From Acanthosoma haemorrhoidale (Eukaryota; Arthropoda; Insecta; Hemiptera; Acanthosomatidae): a stretch of 64,000 nucleotides of DNA. Of this stretch, positions 52,210-64,000 are shown piece after piece. The notes beneath the pieces are model-generated. The model made no database searches, was not told the DNA's origin, and saw nothing but the letters and a program-made list of their open reading frames with translations. The stretch is taken from positions 84,124,841-84,188,840 of the forward strand of contig OV884015.1 in the NCBI GenBank assembly GCA_930367205.1. The letters run 5' to 3'. The position numbers and the translations under genes are program-made. Positions within the stretch are counted from its first letter, which is position 1. Every line of letters begins with the position of its first letter.

Positions 52210-53079
52210 AGGTCAAGTCTGTTCGCCTTCTCACCTTTGTCCAAGCTGGCCGGCGCACTCCGCTGATTTTTTTAGCTATGATGGCGTGAATTTGTTTTTA
52301 ATTTGAGAGCTCACTTGCTGCAAATACTTCTATTCTAAGAGACTAAGCACCTTTTTCTTTCAACATAAAAACCACTTACGGGAACATTTCTACACTGATT
52401 AATCCTCTTAACCGAATGCAACTCAAGACGGGGAAACTCACCATGACGTGACCTTTTTCTTCCTGCGTCTGAGACTCTACCTGTGACACGATCTTTATTT
52501 TTAAAACCATAGGTAAAGTAGATGGTAAAACGTCTAACTATTTTTTAAGATTTTTTTTTTTAAATTCACTCTCCGTAGCTTCTCTAACAAGCACTTTAGC
52601 ACGAATTTAACCCAGTTTCAAAAAACACGTGTTGAGTTAAGCGGAAAGCAGAAAGAAAACAACAGGTGGTATAATCTAGTGATTTAAACAAACGACTGGT
52701 CCGTGCATGCTCAAACCAATCACAGAAGTGGGGGGGGGATTTCAAATCATAGAGAGTGGGGGAGACCTCACTTCAAATTATAAAGTGTTGGTGAGCAAGT
52801 TGCCGTTGCTACATTAAATTAGCGAAGGAACCTAAACATATTGATTTTTTTTTCAATTTATCGAGTATTTGTCAAGGGAAAAAAAACTTCATATTAAGGA
52901 AAGTTGTCTTTACTATCAAAGTATATTCCCTGTCCTATATGGGCTGAGAATGACCTTAAAGGTATTGTGCAAGGCTAGGTAATACTATGCCTGAAGGCTC
53001 AATTCCCAAGTGCTCGGACCTAAATGCATTAGACCCACTGCCCGCTGATGCATTAGCTATCTTGCCTTCGCACATTGAT

Positions 53080-53095
53080 GGGGGGGGGGGGGGGG
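53080..53095 (+). repeat. 16-base G homopolymer
   Basis: Uninterrupted run of G; length is likely to be unreliable in an assembly. Confidence 0.8.
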
Positions 53096-53514
53096 TGCTG
53101 CTGACCTTGCCGTTCATGCTAACAGTTAGATCGCATGTCAGGCTGCTGTGAGCATTGCGATCCATGGCTCTGCTAAAAGCCCTACTTTTGGCTCAGAGCG
53201 AGCGTGTCTCTCTTCCATATTTTAATACATTGTACATGTACTCGGCATTAATCTGCACACTTTCAGAACCTAAAATAATTTTTAAAATATGAGAATAAAT
53301 CCGTCGACTAGTCATAATATTATTAAATTTTGCTTACTTTTTTTAATTTTAAGATCATTATAATATTATATATTATTACAGAAAAAATGCATTAATAACT
53401 ATTGGCTGTGGTATTTAACCCACTGGTTTTATAATGTTTAGCTTAAGAAAAAAGATATTCCCCTATACGGATTCAAACCACCTCTTCGGTACAGTTTTTT
53501 CTTTCCTTTATAAC

Positions 53515-54519
53515 TGTCGGGCTCAGCGATGGGTGAGTCCCCAAGGTGGGGAGGAGACGCCCGCCGCGGGCTAGGGTCGCTGCAATCTCCAGTCCGGCGA
53601 GCGCCTAGAAAGAGATAATATGAGGTGGACCTGTGGTCTTTCATCTCTGCTGGCTTAATTCGTTTTGATCTGACTCCATAAGATCTTAGAAGGTGTGCCC
53701 CGACAAAGCACTATATTCAGGAGAAGAGGAACAGGGTAGGTTTACAGGTAGTTTATGTGGTCTTGTAATGACCACGAATTCACACTCGGTATCTAAGGGT
53801 AGGCTAAAACCTTACGGATCCCAAAGGCGAGTGTGAACCGGAGAGAGGCAGACTGGATTGCCGTGGGAGACACTACTGGTAAGTTTGTAGGGCCACGGCT
53901 ACACTACTCTCTCTGCACTGGCGCTTGCAGCTCTACTCAAACCATGGGCTTCTCATTCACCTACCTCTGCACCTCTCTCTCCTACCCTCGCTATGTTTTA
54001 GTCCGGCGTTGTCAGACCCCACACCTTCCTAGTGGGAATCTTTGCCTTCGTCTCGCCAAAACTAGCACCTCCTTGGGAGAGACCTCTCCCTTGCGAAATA
54101 CGGTTGTCGTGGCCCTACAAACTTTACCTAGTAGCGCTTCCCATGGCGATCTATTCTGCTTCTCTCCGGTTCACACTCTCCTTTGCGATCCGGACGGTTT
54201 TCGCCTACCCTTAGATACCGAGTGTGAATTCGTGGTCATTCCAAGACCACATAAACTACATATAATACCTACTCTGTACCTCTTCTCCAGAGCACAGTGC
54301 ACTGTCAGGGCACACCTTTTAAGATCTTATGTAGTCAAATCAAAACGAATTAAGCAGCCCACCGGCTAAGCCGCCAGCAGAGATGAAAGACCACAGGTCC
54401 ACTTGTCTTATCTCTTTCTTTGTGCTCGCCGGACTGCGGCTAGAGGTTGTAGCGACCCTAGCCCGCGGCGGGTGTCCTCTCCCCACCTCGGGGACCCACA
54501 CATCTGATAACTCCCAACA
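53515..54519. mobile_element. Foldback (long inverted repeat) DNA element
   Basis: The left arm, about 53515-53895, is the inverted counterpart of the right arm, about 54110-54519, with a loop of about 214 bp between them. Paired landmarks include CGGACCT/CCTTACGGATCC-type blocks, GAATTCACACTCGGTATCTA (53778-53797) against its reverse complement near 54211, and CCCGCCGCGGGCTAGGGTCG (53560-53579) against its complement near 54452. Outer ends read TGTCGGG on the left and CCCAACA on the right. A 178-codon frame spans it but is a by-product of the repeat. No transposase is present, so it is non-autonomous. A target duplication is unclear; only AAC can be proposed. Confidence 0.8.
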
Positions 54520-57500
54520 AACATTATTTTTAATTTTTTTGTTAAAAAGGAGTTTAAGAAATAATATTAAATGTTGTTGGTGAAAATAGATATTTTTTTT
54601 AGCAACTGAAGTGTTGAATAAGCGATATTAGGAAGAGACGGAAAATTCGTATTTGATATAATTGCGGAATGTTTTCTTCACGTTTTTCCAAGGTAATATA
54701 AATTAAGTGAATAATATTTGCTAACCAAAGAAAAATATAATGATAATCGAAAGAAAAAAAATGAACCCGGGATATCACCAATGGTCAGTCCGGGAGCTCT
54801 ACGAACTCAGCTTTTCTGCTGAAGATAGAACGTCCAATAAGTGTCTTCTAGTGGGTAGAGTGCAAGATGCTCGCAAAGGAGGATTCTTTAGATTTGGATA
54901 TAGTGCTGCGTCGCGAGCATTATGTTGTTGCATTCGCTTATTCACGGCTGCCTCCTAGGACATAAATCTACACCATTTCAGCCGCCGTGCTCCTGTTTAC
55001 CCTGGGTCAGGCCTAGCAACCGAATAGTTGAACTCTTTGAAATTTTATGCTTTAGAACTCGCTCTTAGCTCATATTATTGGACCAAACCGTGAGACCTAA
55101 GTGAAAGTGAACAAATTTTAAAATATTCAAATTCACATTTTTTGGTAACGTAAAAATAACTTTCATCATTCCTCATATTCGAATTTGCTCTATTGTAAAT
55201 AACAAATAGATTCTTTGACACTACAGGTTTTTTTCCCCAATCTGTACATTTTTTTTTAAATATTTGATTAAGTTCTGAAATGTCTACCAGGTGAAACAAC
55301 AAGTTTCTCCGACTTGGCTGATTACAGGTAATACTTTGAGTGCCGTGGAGGATTGAGCCGTTCATACATTACTTACTCCGGCCTGGCCGCCGATCACCTT
55401 AACAGATAGATCCACAGATCCGCTAAGACCCGCTCATGGATAATGCACACGGCATTCGCCCGATAGAGTTAAGTGGATTGGAATCAACTATTGATGAGTG
55501 ATCAAAAGCTTCCAGGAACTCCCACCTCCTTCCGACCAGAGTCCCTAATTCCGTCAAGACAATAGTGGATGCAGATCTCCAGCAGTGGGCTATTTATTAC
55601 ACATTCAAATGGTTTCATTGAATTGAATTTATATATAGTGAATATACAAATATTAATCAACAGTGACAATAGTGTAGTAATTAGTTATATACTGAGATTC
55701 CATTTGCTTACCCGGCGATATGAAAAATAATTTACCCTCAATTTAACATAATTACGTGTATAATTAATTAATATTTATTAATATAAACAATATACTTTAC
55801 TGTCATATTGAGTAGGGTATTTTTATATTAGTCATATTATAAGTTTTAGTTTTGAGCTGTAATTACATGTCATTAAAATAATCGTGTCTGTGGAAACTAA
55901 CATATGGAGATTGTAAGAGAAACCCCTTTTAAATGTATGTAAATTTAATAATGATAATACTTCAAAAAAAATTAGGGAATCAATCACGAGAGAGTGATTG
56001 GAAAGATCACCAGAGCTCTTAATTATGAGATACTCCAAACGTAACTAACCTTTTTATTATGTTGATTATTTCCACCATAAAACTCACAAAAGAGGCATAA
56101 AACTCCTAAAGTTATAACGCAAAAATTGTTTAAACATCTCCTCATATATTTGTTTTTGTGTTTCTGGGTAAATTTGATGTATTTGTCATGGGCAGTAACT
56201 CACCATTGATAAAATGACGGTTTCTGGTTTTAAAGCAACACAATAAAACTCTAAAACATTTGAAACGTAACCATCATAGTGTCCACGCCAACACACAAAT
56301 GTTATTATGGGAGCTTTTAAGATGAAGTGCATATCAATTGCATCTAATATAAACCGTTGCTGTGTCGGGATTCAACCCCCTTAATGCTGTGACACATGTC
56401 ATAAATAAAAATGAATAAATCTCTGGTTGAGATTGCCACAGTATTTGATAGATGGAGCTCAGTTCTAACAGGACGATATCTGACTATAACGTGCGACCCT
56501 ATAACTTGGAATCATCAGGTGCTATTCGTTTTCCCTGACGGGGCCAGGTGGACCACAATAATTTAGGAAACAATCCTTAGAGAACTTTAGATAATAGGTA
56601 CTAAAGAGCATTGATCACAAGGCCTTGTACTCGGCTGATCACAAGTCAAAGGCTCCGCTAATTCAACTGTCTTTGTGGATAGTTCAGCTCGGGTGACCGA
56701 AATGGAGGGTTTTTGAAACTCAATTTTGCAGTTTTATTCTTTGAAAAAGTTACACTAAACCTGTCTGGTTATATCTTAAAGCAGTATATAACTTTTATTC
56801 AGAATACAATATTTTATTTTAGGGCTGAAAAAGGACTATATTTAGGGTGATTTATTGCCTGCCTTCGGACACGAACCAATTTCCTTTATACTGTCAAGCT
56901 GTTACCTCAAGCATTGATTCGATTTCGGCGCCCAATAAAAACAAACCGTTTCCTTGAAGATCGGCTTGTTCCCCTGGTAAATACTTGGTCTTCTTTAACC
57001 AATCCCCGGATTGGATGGCCACAGCTCCTTACTCTCTTCCTTGCCATTTGAGTCTTAAACCTCAGAAGACGAGAGAGAGAGAGAGAGAGTGGGAAGAAAA
57101 AGGGAGAAAAAGGAGTTATAAAAGACCTTGGGGGGTTGGCAGTGACGCGAACAAACGACCGCAGGGGTTAAGAAAGGAATCGCTGGATGGTCCCTCCAGG
57201 CTGGAGAGCTATTAGCATGGAAACTCTGTCAGCTGGACCTGGAGGATTTGCTCAGGACCTCTGGGAGGTTTTCTCCTTTGACGTGCCCTCTAATGCATTA
57301 TATTCATTTATCCTTTTCTATTTCTTTGTCCTCCTGCCCTCCCGGTCCCCAGAGAAGATGAGACAACTCGAATTTGTCCGCCTCTAGCAGAAATAATCTA
57401 AGTCCCTTTTGTAAATACTCTTGACTCTTGCATTAGCTTCTTCTGTTACTTTTATTTATTTGTACTGTGGTGCTCCATCTCTTTTCGTGCTATTGTATTT

Positions 57501-57641
57501 TCATTTCTAATTATATTATATTCTTGAATTTATACATTATTAATTTGCTTTCTTCTAGCTATTGATTGTAATTATTATGGTTTACTTCAAACACACTTGC
57601 CATGCGTAATGAGGAAAGTATATTTATCTGTTTGTTTTTAG
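54520..57641. other. Intron 3' part, no gene identified
   Basis: AT-rich, with a (GA)n tract near 57070-57089, a GC-richer island at 55370-55580 and a weak tRNA-like string near 56860-56910 (minus strand). It ends in the pyrimidine-rich acceptor of the next exon. Confidence 0.4.
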
Positions 57642-57724
57642 GATGCTGTTTTGTGACGTTCTACACAAGGAAGGCAGCGCTGGAAGCACAGAACGCCCTT
57701 CACAACATCAAAACTCTACCGGGG
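57642..57724 (+). CDS. CELF/Bruno RNA-binding protein, second coding exon (end of RRM1)
   Basis: This 83-bp exon encodes residues 60-87 and continues the frame of 20749-20926 exactly (phase 1 in, phase 0 out). It starts inside the RNP1 octamer KGCCFVTF, whose K lies in the previous exon and whose first G codon is split by the intron. It then carries [15 protein letters not shown] and IKTLPG, hallmark CELF residues of the second half of RRM1. The acceptor is TTTGTTTTTAG (AG at 57640-57641) and the donor is G|GTAAGT at 57725. The 83-bp length and phases match the equivalent exon I recall for vertebrate CELF genes. The following exon (start of the RRM1-RRM2 linker) was not found before the window ends. 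Confidence 0.95.
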
Positions 57725-60000
57725 GTAAGTACAATTTACAATAGTCTCATTTCGAATGTATATTTAATAAGGGATAAGGGGTGGACCTGGAAAAACTAAC
57801 GTATATTTTTTAAGCATATCGTTCACTCAATGGAAAAACGACGTAACTTAAATTTTACGGAAGAGGTGAAAAGAATTGTATTCTTCTTGGGGATGGTATT
57901 TAACTTAAGGAAAGTACCTAAGTTTTCCGGATAATTATGATGAGTGATGAGCTTAATTTCTCTGAATTCGTAATTGTCATATTTTGTCATTTGTCAAATA
58001 TTATTTTTAGGCATCCGGTACTGTTTGTACCTGGTATTGTTAACAATCGGTAGCAACATTAAATCTTAATGCTGTACTGTACTCAATATGTCGGTCCAAT
58101 ATATGTCTGCGCATGCTTTAGCTGTTCGCGTATAGTGGTATGTTTTCTTTGCTTTTATGAAAACCGAGACAGCCAATCCACCATGTGTACCGAACAATAA
58201 AGCCCTATGCTTACCAGCCATCCTGAAGTGGAAGAGGAGGCTTGAGTAGGTTAATATTGGAACAGCGGACCAGATGCCTGTTAGATAGTTTTATCTGGAT
58301 GGATGTCGACCGCAGCTTAGCTGATTGCTCACAGCCAGGTCCCAGCTGTGCTTGAGCCCCGAATTAGTGGCTGAGAGATTAACTCTCTCCTTGCTTTGCG
58401 GTAGAGTAACCTGCTTTTGGCACTACTAGCTCTTAGCTCTGTCTATTGTTGTATTTTCTCATTAATCCCCGTGTGAGGGTAATGATTCCTGCATCTGTTA
58501 AAAGGAGAAAAAGCCTCATTCAGGGTAAAAACAATTAATTTACCTTTAAGGGTTATCTTACCTTCCTTTTAGACCCTTCTAATTAGACTCGATTAATTCC
58601 TCAACTTTCTATTGAAAACAAAGATAACCAATTGTATTGCATGTTACTATGAATTACTAAGAAGAAGCATGTGGAATGTTGCTAAGAATAAAGAGAATGA
58701 ATCATTATTTCCTATTCTTAGTAACCTGCATAATTATTATGAGAATGTAAAGAATATCTACACTCTAACATTAGTTAGGACTTTATGCAGTTACTTATTT
58801 GTTTTTGATAGCAAACGAACGATCTTTTTTTGAGCGCATTAATTGAGTGTGGGTAAGGGAGTTCCAGAAAGATATTGCGATTATTACAAAGGTGTAGTGT
58901 TGTTGTCGGCAGCGGGTTTGCAGTAAATGAATCCCTGCTTTTGTGATAAAATTGAGAAGAGGTATAATTGTGCAATTGATTTCGCGATTATTAAACTATT
59001 GGATGGACATACATTCGATTTTTCACTGAACAGGTTCAAAGAGGTCCTTCACATTTGCACATATTTTTGTTTTTCGCACCCTCGGTGAAAAAAATGATAA
59101 AGAGGCAATATTCCTTTATCGGGATGACATGCCGTTTGCAAACAGGGAGGTGGAACAGACCGGGCTAGCAGATACTGTGCATCCATCACTCAACCCTCTG
59201 ACGTATTCCATCAAAAATATAACAGTTTCTTATCTAGCCCAGGCATCCACCCCCTCCCCTATCATTGTTGTCATTAATACTTTATTATTGCTTGTATTAG
59301 TATAATTTTTTCATTTAATTTCACATTTTTTATTGTCTTTATTAGTTTGTATAGTATTTATAGTATAGGCATTTTTTATGGTCGATTTTAGTTACATTTT
59401 TGAACCCACAATTTAATAATTGAACGTACAAAAAAAATGATCATCATAGTATATAAAAAATGATAAATTGACAAAATACATAAAAATCAAACATAGAGGC
59501 ATGATTGAATAATATGTTACAATTTATTTGACAGTAGCCTTTGTGGCCAATAAGTGAGTTAACTGTCATTGATTTAACTTTTTGATGTTCTCTACTTCGT
59601 CAGTGTCTAGACGTTGAGCCAAAGTAGGATTATTCTGTATATGTATACGGGCGGTATTAGTCTGTTGCCGTTCTTGCTTGGAGCAGAACTCAAGTAGGTA
59701 CGCTCTGGTAGTTAAGAGCCGAATACATTTTATGTCACAGTCGTTTATGTGTGTCAACATGTTGTGGTCAATGTGTTTTTTTGAGTTGTTACACTGGGCC
59801 GGCCATCATTTCGTTTAATTTAGTCTAATGAAAAAAAGAAATCTTCGCAATGAAGATCGTCACTATTTACGATTTATTTTAATCATAGCAATAACAACCA
59901 TTTTACTCCACTCCATTACGTTGCACGTAGGCTAGTCTGTTGTAATGTATGGTGGATTATTTAGCAAGATAGAAATAAATAACATGGTATCTAGGAAGAT

Positions 60001-60100
60001 CTAGCTTATAGCTCAGCGTAAGCTTCCCTTTCTTAAGATTATCGCAAAGAAAATACTGGATGGTCCAGGTTGTGAGTTTGAGCTGCGGGTCGAAGTACTT
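60001..60100 (+). repeat. tRNA-like repeat, weak
   Basis: A box A-like TATAGCTCAGCGTAAGC (60007-60023) and a box B-like GAGTTTGAGCTGC (60073-60085) in order but about 50 bases apart. Stems do not pair well. Probably a decayed SINE head. Confidence 0.3.
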
Positions 60101-60776
60101 GAAATGCACACATCGAATGAAATCCGACCGTTGACACTTCAAATAACTCGAGCGGGTCTCCGCCTTTCTTCCTATGGCGGTACAGACATCGGATCACTTT
60201 TCTCAGTATTACCTTCTGTAATTATTATAGTATTTTTTCAATGCTATAAGTTAGGAGAACAAATTCAGAAAAAAACAAACATGACGAATAATGTATTTTA
60301 GCCCCGAACAAATATTATGTTTAGTTTTTTTGGGATACTGGCAAAAAGAGACGAAGCATATTTTTTTCTTTAAATCAAAATGGTATTAATTGGTAGTTAG
60401 TTTAGGAAATTCGCCTTCTATGCAGGATTTTCATTGGTATAGATTGTTAATTTTACACAACAGAAAAGCGCCTGGATAACTCTCCGAAACGATTCCCTGT
60501 GTGTTCAGGTGTTTAAACACATTTTTTTTTTTTATTTTTAGCTTTTAATGATCATCAAACAAGCGGAATTTCGATCTATTACAGTTTGACGATCCATGCT
60601 GAACTATACTCACACAATTGAATTAGACTAACAGGAGTCTGTGGAATTGAGAAGCTAAGCAATCAAAATAATTTATATACGTAACAGTTTAGTTGTGTGG
60701 TAGAAAAGAACCGCTGTGCCTATTCCAAAGGACAGTTATACATTAGCAACTTATACGTAAGTTACAAACCGAGAAA

Positions 60777-60905
60777 AAATTACAATCAGCCCTAAAAGAA
60801 CAATAGGTAATTGTGATAATAGACCACATACATATTTACATTTATTCTATCATTCATACAATACACATTCACACACTATAAACATTTAAGCATAGCCGAA
60901 GGATC
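60777..60905 (-). mobile_element. Jockey-like LINE, 3'-UTR fragment
   Basis: On + it reads AATTACAATCAGCC, then CAATAGGTAATTGTGATAATAG, then CATATTTACA and TCATTCATACAATACACATTC, the same ordered blocks as the LINE 3' end at 41382, with more substitutions. A further decayed copy, in the next intron. Confidence 0.6.
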
Positions 60906-63900
60906 TCAAATCCACTACAGAACATGTTTTTGTTTGTTTAATGCTCTTTATGAACAAGGATTATTTATTTGTTATTAGCAAACAAGGAAATTTTCTACCT
61001 TATTTTGTTTTTATTTCTTCTTTCATCAATTTCTATTTCGTTTGTTCTCTTCAAATTCGCCTCTGTCTTGGTTGCCTCGTTCAATCCTACGCCATTATTT
61101 CTTTACAATAAAACTCTATTTGTTGTTTTCGTTGTCTGCGTCCGAAGCATTTTTCGGAATTTCAGTATTTCAAGAATATTAAATTTCTATGTTGAACCTT
61201 CATTGTTAGGCGACTACCTTCATTTATTTTGAATAAATCGCCAATTTTTATTTCAACTCAGCGTTGTGCTTTGAGGGATTGGAATAATGTCTCTTTCCTT
61301 GTTGATAATTTATTGATTTTAAAAGTCTTCTAAGTTGTAAATCTTGTGACTTTATCTATTATTTATTCAACAATGTTGTGTAAGCAATGTAAAGTAATGT
61401 TGATGAAGTCGTGTGCGGTTCCTTGATTGGATAACTCACGCTTGTAAATTTATGACCAGTAGTAACAGCTAGTGACATCCTTGAAGGGAGATAAGGGAAA
61501 TTCTCGAACGATAAAGCACGAAGCATTCTCAAGCCGGCTTCCCTTCGATTCACCACATTTTCTTCTCAGACAATTCCTTTGCTTTATAATTTTAAAAGTA
61601 ATAATAATAATAGAAAGTTGATGAAATAGCATTGAAGAAATAGTACTGCATTATTGGTGTATGAGAAGGGTTAGAGACAACATAAACGATAAGGTTTTAA
61701 GGTAATTCACTGGAGTTAAATTATGTCACCAGAATATTCGGCATCTTAGTTCTTACCCAGGAAGGACAAGTTTAAATTCGTTTCACAAATATATTATTCT
61801 TAATTTACACCCGTCATAATTAATTAACAACCAACAAAGCAATTACTGGCAAGACCGAGATTTGACACCGAGACCTCACCAATATCAAGCTTTACATCCC
61901 GACCTAACCTCCCAAGACGAATTCTCTTTGCACAAGCTCTCAGACTTTTAAGTCGCAATGTGCCCGAAAGGCACAAAGGTAGGCAACATAGACCAAGTGT
62001 GACCCTTAAGTTAATTTTCTGAGAACTAATTTGCCAATGCTAAGGCATTTTATGAAAACTTTGATAATACTCTAATATATCGTTTTTAAATGACAAATTG
62101 TTATAACTAATTAAATAAACTTATGTTTGCTCTCAGACTTTTGATACAGAACGGCACAATGTTGTCTGTTCTCTTAAGAAAGTGTAGGTTGATAACACAA
62201 GGTCAAACAAATTATAAATATATTTGTTACTTTAAACCCTTATATTATATATTATTATGGCTAATTCATGAAATGTTTGGTTAGACATTTTATAGTCTTG
62301 CGTTCTTGATCATTTAGAGTTGCAGAGTAGCAATGTACATTATTTTTTTGTGGCTTTTCGTGTACCATTTTTTATTTAATTCTAACATTTACTAACTTGA
62401 ACATTTAAAACGAAAAAAAAAATGTAAATACAATAAAAACGAGGCAGAGGTAATAAAAACCCGTTATGAAAACGATCGATCGATGCCTTTGTATATTTCC
62501 AATTATTTTTCACCCACCCGTTCATGGTCCACTTTTTAACTGTCGAAAGGACTTGTGCTCATGTCAAAAGCAAATTAAAATTTTATCCCAGCCAGATCCA
62601 GTATTTATTTCATTCAGGAATTGGCAGCCAAAAACCTGCTGAACGTACGGATATTGTTTTCTGATTTTCGAATATTAATTTTTCTTTACTTTTGAATGTT
62701 GAAGGTGGACATCCAAAGAAGAGTGGACGTTTAAACTTGAGCATCGACCACGTAGGTATGTCGATATTGCCTTACTGAAAATAACTTCTTTTAACCAAGC
62801 ACTTTATTGGAAAGCACGAAGGAAAAGGCTCTTAATAGGAGGGATAGTCTTTCGTATGTCTGCCTGTATGTTCTACAATAGCGGTCGTAATGCGTAAGGC
62901 GTATTTTACAACGTCTAGACATTTTCTGATTAGATTTTGGTTGAAATACCATATATAAAAAAACTAGGCATGAAAAAAAGAGAGCATATTTGCTTTTTTA
63001 ACAATCAAATTCTAAATTAAATTAATTTATTTTCAATATTTACTTAATAAAAATACCTAAGAAAAATTCACCGGTCTTGATTATGAATAAAATCGTCATT
63101 GGTGTACACATAAATGTTTATTTAGGAAATAATTTAAATAAAAGCCCAAGTTAAACCCAAAAACCCCAAATGGTAATACCAGAACATTTCTTAGTAATGT
63201 ATTATGCACTGACCCCCTATTTTTCTTTATAATTACAATATTTTAAAGTAATGGATTCTAACTGTATTTACATTCATTTATAAATTGTCTGGATATTGCT
63301 TTTAAAACATCTAGAATATAAACATCCTACTTGACAACTGCAGTGTACCTTGACTTGTCAAAAATTAAACTTTGGAGATTCCAAAATTCCCAACTTAAAG
63401 GCTGTTAAGGATTTATAGTTCTGGTTTTCCCCATGGAAAAGGAAACATTAGACGCGATGATGTAAAAATTAATTAAGGATGCAACTCTGTGGATCATTTT
63501 TCAATAGCTGGAAAGTAAAAGTCATCAAAAGATGTCCACCCAAAAATTCCGTTTATTCAACTTATTATCAGAAATACTCGTTAACCACGCGGTGTCATAT
63601 CAGTGACTGCGACCTCTTAGCTCTTGAGAATCATAATGTGTGGTTTTTTTTTTCTATTTCATATCGTAGGTTTTAACTGGTCTCCGGATCAACTGGTAAT
63701 TAGTTTCTTATTAGAACTTCAGCTAAACATAAAAACCATATCCTCTTTCAGAAATTTCAACATGCTGCATTTAATAATAATTCTCTATTTCACACTTGTT
63801 GGCAAGTCTTATCCTCCGGATCCCCTAGGCCGTCACATTTTGCAGCACTATTCCGAGTTGAGGGATGGCACTACCCTTCTGCCCTCCCCGTCGCCAATAC

Positions 63901-64000
63901 TTCCTTGGATCCCTACTCTTCAGTATTGTCATGATTAAAATTCCTCAATACCTTTACAACCTCATCCAATTCAAATCAAATCTCGTTGTACTAGATCTAG

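Larger units (their letters stand above)
47370..53060. other. Intron interior, no gene identified
   Basis: AT-rich. Contains a 12-bp-arm hairpin (50291-50320), an 18-bp palindrome (52192-52209), a GC-richer island at about 50900-51260 and scattered homopolymers. No exon or nested gene recognised. Confidence 0.4.
20927..57641 (+). other. 36.7-kb CELF/Bruno intron splitting RRM1
   Basis: Runs from GTAAGC (20927) to the pyrimidine-rich acceptor TGTTTGTTTTTAG (57641). Both flanking exons fit in phase 1. It holds LINE fragments, a foldback element, tRNA-like repeats and simple sequence, listed separately, and no nested gene that I can support. Confidence 0.9.
57725..64000 (+). other. Next CELF/Bruno intron, continuing past the window
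   Basis: Begins GTAAGT at 57725. I found no acceptor followed by the expected linker exon up to base 64000, so the intron is longer than 6.2 kb. It contains one LINE 3' fragment, one tRNA-like repeat and a GC-richer island (about 58200-58480). Confidence 0.75.

Noticed and set aside
53833..54369. 178-codon open frame on the + strand
   Set aside because: It lies across the loop and right arm of the foldback element, has no domain, and the related copy at 4478-5081 does not keep the frame.
59566..59760. 64-codon minus-strand frame with a protein-like composition
   Set aside because: No motif, no splice signals and within chance length.
63624..63938. 104-codon frame near the right edge
   Set aside because: Hydrophobic by composition, no family motif; lies in the CELF intron on an AT-rich stretch.
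63958..63984. String resembling the start of the next CELF exon (CATCCAATTCAAAT)
   Set aside because: No AG acceptor precedes it, there is no ATG in frame, and the similarity stops after about 15 bases.

Overview
The window looks like arthropod, most likely insect, nuclear DNA. It is AT-rich with simple repeats and homopolymers, spliceosomal introns with GTAAGT-type donors, a gypsy-group (errantivirus-like) endogenous retrovirus end, Jockey-type LINE fragments, and arthropod-style TCAGT initiators. I cannot name the species. A hemipteran or other hemimetabolous insect is only a guess. There is no rRNA gene, CRISPR array or bacterial operon, and no clearly functional tRNA gene.

Layout. (1) 1-2402 is the 3' end of an errantivirus-like element on the + strand: the C-terminal part of integrase, an open env reading frame overlapping it, a purine-rich tract and a 218-bp 3' LTR. 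The element is cut by the left edge of the window and sits against an (AT)n run. (2) 2403-10258 is unique or repeat-derived flank with a (TC)n tract, a partial copy of a foldback element and a tRNA-derived SINE. (3) 10259-10405 is a candidate noncoding first exon (initiator at the 5' side, strong GTGAGT donor at the 3' side). (4) 20745-20926 and 57642-57724 are two coding exons of one host gene, a CELF/Bruno RNA-binding protein. They join in phase and together encode most of RRM1. The 36,715-bp intron between them splits the RNP1 octamer, and the rest of the gene lies beyond the right edge.

The large intron accounts for more than half of the window. It holds a nest of 3' ends of one Jockey-like LINE family in both orientations (about 36.7, 38.8-39.3, 41.1-41.3, 41.4-42.4 and 45.4-46.75 kb; another copy lies in the next intron at 60.8 kb). 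It also holds a 1-kb foldback element with arms of about 0.38 kb (53515-54519), a small inversion/duplication structure (38377-38606), tRNA-like repeats, G-quadruplex-type runs and several GC-richer islands that could be regulatory.

No undescribed multi-gene system is evident. The points most worth checking are the retroviral integrase, whose catalytic glutamate position is asparagine while env remains open; the foldback family with TGTYGGG/CCCAACA ends; the candidate remote promoter of the CELF gene; and the compound repeat at 38.4-38.6 kb.
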